From Beta vulgaris subsp. vulgaris (Eukaryota; Streptophyta; Magnoliopsida; Caryophyllales; Amaranthaceae): a stretch of DNA of 64,000 nucleotides. Under the pieces are notes generated by a model, which saw only the letters and a program-made list of their open reading frames with translations, made no database searches and was not told the origin of the DNA. A program made the position numbers and the translations under genes. The stretch covers positions 4,838,784 to 4,902,783 of the forward strand of contig NC_079210.1 in NCBI RefSeq assembly GCF_026745355.1, in the 5' to 3' direction. Below, piece by piece: positions 57,858-64,000 of the stretch (positions within the stretch are counted from its first letter, which is position 1; every line of letters starts with the position of its first letter).

Positions 57858-60800
57858 ATGGAACACTTGAACAAAGATTGGATTGATGCACCCCAAAAAG
57901 TTGAAGTATATATTGAACGAGTTGAGTGTTTTCTTGATTTTGTGTTTAACAATTCAACTGTGGAGGTTGAGGAAGATGATGAACCTGAAATTTTATGCCC
58001 TTGTGTTAAGTGTGTTAATCGATTTTGGTTCACAAGGGAGATGGTCTATGATCACTTGATTGTTCACAAATTTAATAAGAGGTATAAAGTGTGGAATTTT
58101 CACGGTGAAGGATTGACTTCAGGGTTGTCGCAAAGGGAAGGTTTGCAAAGCGATAATTTAAGCACATATGACGATACGGTTGGGATGATACATGATGCTT
58201 ATAGAGATGTTGTAGAGGGTTCTACAAGTTTTCCAGAAGAGGAGGTTCAAAAGGGACCTAATGAGAGTGCTAAGAAGTTTTATAAACTACTAGAGGATGC
58301 ACGGGTGGAGTTATATCCAGGTTGTACAGATTTTTCAGTGCTTTCCTTCATAGTTGGCCTCTATCTCTTGAAATGTGTTAACGGATGGAGTAATAATTAT
58401 TTTCATGATCTCATGAAGTCATTATGTTTAGCCTTTCCATTTGCAAAACTTCCCCAGTCCTTTAGGCATGCTAAGAAAATGGTGAAAAACCTTGGACTTG
58501 GTTATAAGAAAATAGATGCTTGTCCTAATGATTATATGCTCTACTGGAACGTCAAAAAGATAAGTTTTGTCATATTTGTAAAGCTTCAAGGTGGAAGTTA
58601 GATGAGAAACAGAAGGAGGAAGGTGCTCTGCAAGAACATGGAGTTCCTGCTAAAGTTTTACGCTACTTTCCTATAATACCTAGATTGCAGAGGCTATTCA
58701 TGTGTTCTAAAACAGCTGAACTGATGACATGGCATGAGAATGATTGTCTCAAAGATGATAAGTTAAGGCATCCTGCTGATGGTCAAGGTTGGAAGGATTT
58801 TGATGTTTCACATCCTCAATTTGCAAAAGAGTTCCGAACTGTCAGGCTTAGTCTTACTAGTGATGGGTTTAACCCATTTAAAACCATGAGTGTCTCTTAT
58901 AGTATTTGGCTAGTTGTATTAACAGTATATAATTTGCCACCTTGGTTATTCAATAAGTCGGAGTATAATATCATATCTTTAATTATTCCTGGTCCTCGTT
59001 CTCCAGGTTATGACATAGATATTTACTTGCAGCCTTTGCTGGATGAATTGAAGGTGTTATGGGAAGTTGGAATTAATACTTATGATGCCAAATCAAATGA
59101 AACTTTTACCTTAAGGGCAGCATTATTATGGACAATTAGTGACTTTCCTGGTTATGCAATGTTATCAGGATGGAGTACTAAAGGTAAATTTGCTTGCCCT
59201 TCTTGTAATCATGAGATATGGTCCAAGTACTTGAAATACAGTATAAAAATGTGTTATATAGGCCATCGTAGATTTCTTAATTTAAGTCATCCTTGGCGTC
59301 GTAATAAGAGTGCTTTTGATGGTACTGTAGAGACAAGGCCACCTCCTTCTACATTATCAGGATATGATATATTAGAAGAGCTACAAGGATTTGAAAATAA
59401 GTTTGGAAAGACACAAAAAAAGTGTAAAAAGAAATTTCCTTGGAAAAAGATTTCTATTTTCTTTGATCTTCCCTATTGGAAAACAAATACTTTGCGTCAT
59501 AACCTTGATGTGATGCACATTGAGAAGAATATATGTGATAATGTGCTTGGAACTTTGCTTGATATTCCTGGAAACACTAAAGATAGCATAGGAGCCCGTT
59601 TTGATTTGCAAGATATGGGTATAAGAAAGGAACTTCATCCAAAGAGAACCGAAGATAATGCAAAACGTTCATACTCTACAGCTTGCTTTTCAATGTCATC
59701 TCAAGAAAAAGATTTGTTCTACAATGTCATAAAAAGAGCAAAGTTTCCTGATGGTTGTGCATCAAACATCTCTAGACCAGTTCAGTCTAATGAGAGAAAA
59801 ATCACAGGTTACAAGAGTCATGATGCCCACTTTATACTTCATTATTTGCTACAAGTTGCAGTTAGGAAAACACTTCCAAAGCAAGTAGCATCAGCTTTAA
59901 TTAGGCTAGGTTCCTTTTTTAAAGCTTTATGTAAGAAAGATCTTGAACCTAAAGATCTTAAACATCTACAATCTAAAATTGTAGATATGCTTTGCCATCT
60001 TGAGAGAATCTTCGTGCCTAGTTTCTTTCACATAATGGTTCACTTATAAATACATTATCTCGTAGATGAAGTTAAGCTTGGGGGACCTGTGCAAGGTAGG
60101 TGGATGTATTCCAAGGATAGGTATTTGGGTAAATTGAAGTCGTATGTGAAAAATAGGAGTAGACTTGAAGGCTCGATTGCAGAGGGTTATTTGGCAGAAG
60201 AATGCCTTGTTTTCAGTTCCCGATATCTACATGACGATTTCAGTTCAAAGCTTAGTCGACCATCAAGAAACTGTGATGATACTTCCTCCCCGGAAGGAGG
60301 CCTTTTTCCTGATGTTGGACGTCCTTTAGGTGTTAAGAAGAACAACAAAGGCAAAAGAGTTTCTTTGGATGACAATACTTGGACCCAAGCCCATCGTTAT
60401 CTACTTTTCAATTGCGATCAAATTAACGATTACAGACGGTAAAAATGTAAAATCTAGTGATTGTTTTATAATTTCTTTTGAGAAAAGGTTTAATCTAAGT
60501 TCAACAAATTCACAGTTAGCTCATAATTATGATTAATTAATAAATTTTTTTGGCATATATTGTAGAGAACATCAAGGCTTAGTTAACAATCGCCATACTC
60601 AATGTAATAGAAGGAGGTGGGTTAGAGCACAAAACCACAGTCATGATTTTGTTACATGGTTCAGAGACCATGTAGACAATGAAAGTGTTTCCAAAGAAAT
60701 CAAAGCTCTCTCACGAGGACCTGATTATACTGTTAGAAGTTTTAAGGGGTACCTAATAAATGGTTATCGATTTTCTACAGTTGCACAGGACACAAAAAAG

Positions 60801-61382
60801 AGAACACAATGCAGTGGAGTTAGCTTAATATCTTTAACTCTGAGCTTTGCAAGTTCTAGGGATCAAAGTCCTGTTGTGGGGAATGTCACATATTATGGAG
60901 TAGTGAAAGATATTCTGGAGTTTGATTATTTTGGACATTTTAAAGTGGTATTGTTTCGTTGTGATTAGTTTCAAGTAGAGCAAGATGAGTATGGGCTGAC
61001 ACATGCCAATTTCAGTAGATTATGTTACTCTAACGACCCATTTGTGATGGAGAATCAAGTACACCAAGTTTTTTATGTGCAAGACTCTATAGAAAAAGAT
61101 TGGCATTATATTATGAAGGGTATCCCTAGAGAGTTGTTTGATATGAATGAAGGTTTAGTTGCAGATGTCGGGGAATCTTATTGGAGTGAGCTTACTGATG
61201 TTAGTCTACCATTAGTGACTCATAGTGATGTTCATGATGTGAATTGGTTAAGAGAGAACATGCCTACTACAACTGTTGATGTTCCAGCACGCATGTTGAA
61301 CACAGAACCTGATTTCGAGATGGATGCTTCAGATGATGAGATTGAAGATGATACTTTATGGGATTTTATGCATGCATCTTAG
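57858..61382 (+). pseudogene. CACTA TNP2-type transposase, inactivated
   Basis: The start MEHLNKDWIDAPQKVEVYIE opens a Transposase-associated domain (to about residue 85; CPCVKCVNRFWF...VYDHLIVHKF). The Tnp2 domain (Transposase_21) follows, with SDFPGYAMLSGWSTKGKFAC, CPSCNHE and LRHNLDVMHIEKNICDNVLG. A DUF4218-like part (KDLKHLQSKIVDMLCHLERI) and a DUF4216-like C terminus (VTYYGVVKDILEFDY, LFRCD) come next. Three lesions are visible: a one-base indel in an A run near 58554-58558, a stop at 60047-60049 where the family has Pro (MVHLP.H), and a stop at 60966-60968 replacing Trp after LFRCD. An intron at 60439-60565 (GTAAAA...TTGTAG) joins ..DYR-REHQG. The ends and order are otherwise complete, so loss of function is probably recent. 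The protein would bind and cleave CACTA ends in the nucleus. Confidence 0.9.
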
Positions 61383-61639
61383 CTAATAATATTTTTTTAA
61401 TGATTGAATGTTTGCCTTTAAATTTGTTCACAGACTTGATTAAAGTATTTTATTTTATCTAGTAAATTATATCATTCTTGCAAATTTATATTTCCTTTCA
61501 TCTACATATAAGTTGAGATCTATTACCTATATAATGTTCGTTTTGCACTAGAATGTTGTGTATTAGTATTATATATAAATTAAATATTAGTGTATTGTAC
61601 TTCTTTCTTTTTTTTCCCCTTTATTTTGGCATATTGCAG

Positions 61640-63727
61640 ATTTGCAAAGTGAAAAATGCGATTTCAAAAGCTATGGCATTGGCTATGGCATTCAAGAAGA
61701 AACAACAGAGATTTCAAGGTCTCTCATCTACACGTGGTCGTGCAACTCAACAACTTTTAATCGAACACCAAAGAACAAAACCAAGTGAAACACCAGAAGA
61801 GGAAACGAGAAATTCTAATGAACAAGGGGAGCTTAGCAGGAATAAGACTCATAAGCAAGATGGTAAGTTAATTTCACTCTTCTACTTACACATTTTTTAA
61901 AATTTATAACTTCTCTACTTTCGAATTTCTATGTTTTATAATAGATGATGATGGAAAGGCAAGAAGAGAACCTACTATGTGTTACAAAGTCCATGGACGA
62001 AATGAAGAAGAGCGCTTGCAAATTATTTTGAATGAAAACTTTCAGCCTATTGGCCCCGACAATGAAACAGTTAATGAGTTTACTAGCTTCTTGGGAACAA
62101 TTGCTCGAAAAGCAAATATATTACCATTAACTATTGAAAGTTGGCTCAAAATTGGCAAAGATAAGAAAGAGGAACTTTGGGAGTATGTCACGGTAAGTTA
62201 GTAATATAATTAAATATGTGTAATCCTTGTCTACTTCATAAACTTTGAAACAGTGAGCAATGATGATTACCTCTAAACCACTTCAGTGTCGTCAATTTAC
62301 ATAACCTAAACAAGAAAGATGGTGGATGAAACCTATAGATATCTTTTAATCCTCTTTTCACCCAAATTAGTAAGATATGATATGAATCACATAGATTTCT
62401 GCCCTATAGTTTGCAGACAATTGTATGTAGAGTAACTTTATACTTGATAATGTTCTCCTAGAGTCTGCAACACATGAGGTCAATGGACCATTAGAAAGCT
62501 AATTTAATTTTTTTTATCCTTTCTAACATACTTGATATCAATTGTTCATTATTATTGCAGAAACATTATGTTATCCCTATCGAGGGAAAGAAATAGGTTT
62601 TAGGAACTATTGGAGCTTGTTTGGAGAGGCTACAAGTGTCGTTTGAAAAAAAAAATCACTTTAGAAAGTATAACAATGATGAAATGAGGATAAAAAAGGC
62701 CAAGAAGGGTCCCAAAGTCAATGTTTAAGGCTTTACTAAATATTTGGCATGGTGAAAAACATAAGGTAATGAAGTTTTTCTAATATTCAAAGCAACTTCT
62801 ACACTCACTACTATACTGCTGCTACATGTTTCTTTCTTGTCTTATGAAATGGTCACACATTTAAGACTTTATATGTATCAGGAAATTAGTGAAAGAAACA
62901 CATCAAATCGTCTAGTGGGAAAGGAGAAGAATATAATGCATATTGTAGGACCAAGGAGTTTTGCTAGGGTCAAAGAAGATTGGGTGTGTATTTAATGGTT
63001 TTTTTCTATTCAAGGTCTAGTTTGTACAAAATTCTAAATTTTCAAGATAATTGACTTACACTTCATATATGTAGAAAAAAGAAAGAAAAACCACCAAAGA
63101 TCCGACACCCGCGCAAGTGTTTATTGAAACTCGTAAGGAAAAGCGGACAAAGCGCAAGCCTGGTGACCCAAGAGACAAACTAATTGTAAGATTCGAAGTT
63201 CATATCTTACATTATTGTTGCATATCAGAGTGTTTGTACTAATCTTCCATCTATCATGTGATTATTAGACTGAACTTAAACAACAAGATTCCCAGGCAAC
63301 TATTGCAGTGAGCGATGTTGAGAGTGTCGTTTCTACTATTTTTAGTTCTAGTGACAAAAAGAAACGTCAGTTACGCCTATATGGAAGGGGTGTTACTTTT
63401 ACCCAGTTAAAACATAAGGCTATTTTAGAAGAGACTAAAAAGAAGCACGATGAGGAGGTTCAAGCTATAAGAAAAAGTTACGAAGACAAGAGGAACCAAG
63501 ATAGGGCAGAGTTAGCTAATGGTCTACGATCATTTTTCTCTCAAATGGAAGAAAAAAGTCCTCACATGTCTTTTGATCTTAGCATGTTTGGCTCTTTGTT
63601 GGTTGCTGGTCACTCCCAAAAGGACACTCAAAGTTTTCCTAGCACCTCAGGAATGCTTCGCCTACATTCTTCAGCTTCTACAGATGTTCCTAACAATCAG
63701 GTGCACCCCTTTTGCCAAATTTTCTAA
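61640..63727 (+). pseudogene. CACTA second gene (Transposase_24/TNP1-like), spliced, with a premature stop
   Basis: Exons can be traced by GT-AG borders: 61640-61862 (ISKAMALAMAFKKKQQRFQG, basic), 61945-62192 (NEFTSFLGTIARKANILPLT, IESWLKIGKDKKEELWEYV), 62561 onward (KHYVIPIEGKK, stop, VLGTIGACLERL), about 62883-62984 (RNTSNRLVGKEKN), 63076-63186 (KTTKDPTPAQVFIETRKEKR), and 63272-63700 with a coiled-coil-like charged region (LEETKKKHDEEVQAIRKS). The layout is that of plant Ptta/En/Spm (Transposase_24) proteins. The stop after EGKK probably replaces a Trp codon (TGG to TAG), as in KKW in relatives. The final exon may continue beyond the GT at 63700. Confidence 0.75.
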
Positions 63728-64000
63728 TTTTCTTAATTAACACACTCAGATCACACTAAATTCGGTTTGAGTAATTTGGTATTTCACTCATATCTACTGC
63801 TTATTACTATTTATGAGGACAAAAAAGTGGTTGGTACATTGGGTACGATAATGCAACAAACTTCAATTAGTAAGAAGCAAATATAAAATATCATCTAAGA
63901 TTATTGTACAAATACTTATAATTAAATTATAACTCTGATCTTGGACTCTCTCCATCCTCTTTTTCTATCATGTCACTTTTTTTCTTCTCCCCCATCCCAT
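63728..64000. other. CACTA interior, non-coding
   Basis: It is AT-rich, probably intron or 3' region of the second CACTA gene. No terminus is reached. Confidence 0.4.

Larger units (their letters stand above)
57339..64000 (+). mobile_element. CACTA (En/Spm) element, left part truncated, right end beyond the window
   Basis: The block contains a TNP2-type gene followed in the same direction by a Transposase_24-type gene, the standard plant CACTA order. No CACTA terminus is found near 57339, where it abuts Copia integrase DNA, so the 5' end is missing or was replaced. The small frame at 57339-57446 (DELYRPEQDVNLEHDF) is unidentified. The 3' end must lie beyond 64000. Confidence 0.85.

Overview
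This window looks like gene-poor, TE-dense nuclear DNA of a eudicot plant. The evidence is AT-rich sequence, GT-AG introns, plant-type Stowaway MITEs, and plant MULE, CACTA, Copia, hAT, Helitron and L1 lineages, plus plant gene families (DOMON/cytochrome b561, a hnRNP1-type double-RRM protein, a 4CL-like acyl-CoA ligase fragment). The overall style recalls Caryophyllales/Amaranthaceae, but that is inference only.

Only three features look like functional host genes: an apparently intronless cytochrome b561/DOMON membrane protein (14551-15741, +), a tRNA-Leu(CAG) (38137-38217, -), and an RNA-binding protein with two RRMs and a Gly/Ser/Asn-rich tail (48755-50400, -, terminal exon unresolved). 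A 4CL-like 7 gene survives only as promoter, 5' leader and first 122 or so codons inside a palindrome-ended cassette (38921-40145).

Layout: 0-6.7 kb holds scattered remains of a FAR1/MULE transposase gene, an intact TRIM (1872-2436) and a minisatellite. 6.7-13 kb holds Stowaway elements, a large foldback element with CCCTAA-type telomere repeats, and a nested TIR element containing a small hAT MITE. 14.5-15.7 kb is the b561 gene. 16.2-17.2 kb is a hAT element with a perfect 8-bp target-site duplication (TSD). 17.8-25.4 kb is probable LTR-element DNA interrupted by a nearly full-length but decayed L1-type LINE. 25.7-30.0 kb is a 4.2-kb hAT element, again with a perfect 8-bp TSD, filled with minisatellites. 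30-35.6 kb holds a CACTA end, a Helitron plus a second Helitron 5' end, and a MULE-OTU remnant. 38-41 kb holds the tRNA, the 4CL-like cassette and a Stowaway. 44.6-45.7 kb holds three MITEs head to tail at TA sites. 48.7-51 kb is the RRM gene. 52.2-52.8 kb is a short retroelement. 54.5-57.3 kb is a 5'-truncated Copia element on the minus strand, directly abutting a CACTA element (57.3 kb to beyond the window end) with decayed TNP2-type and Transposase_24-type genes.

The genes do not form a pathway; the window is mainly a record of nested insertions. The most unusual items are the 4CL-like cassette with an exact 21-bp, splice-acceptor-like inverted minisatellite, the hAT elements with clean TSDs, a hairpin shared by two distant retroelement leaders, and the E2F-like site pair near a MULE-related reading frame. 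All calls come from reading the sequence by eye; no database search was run.
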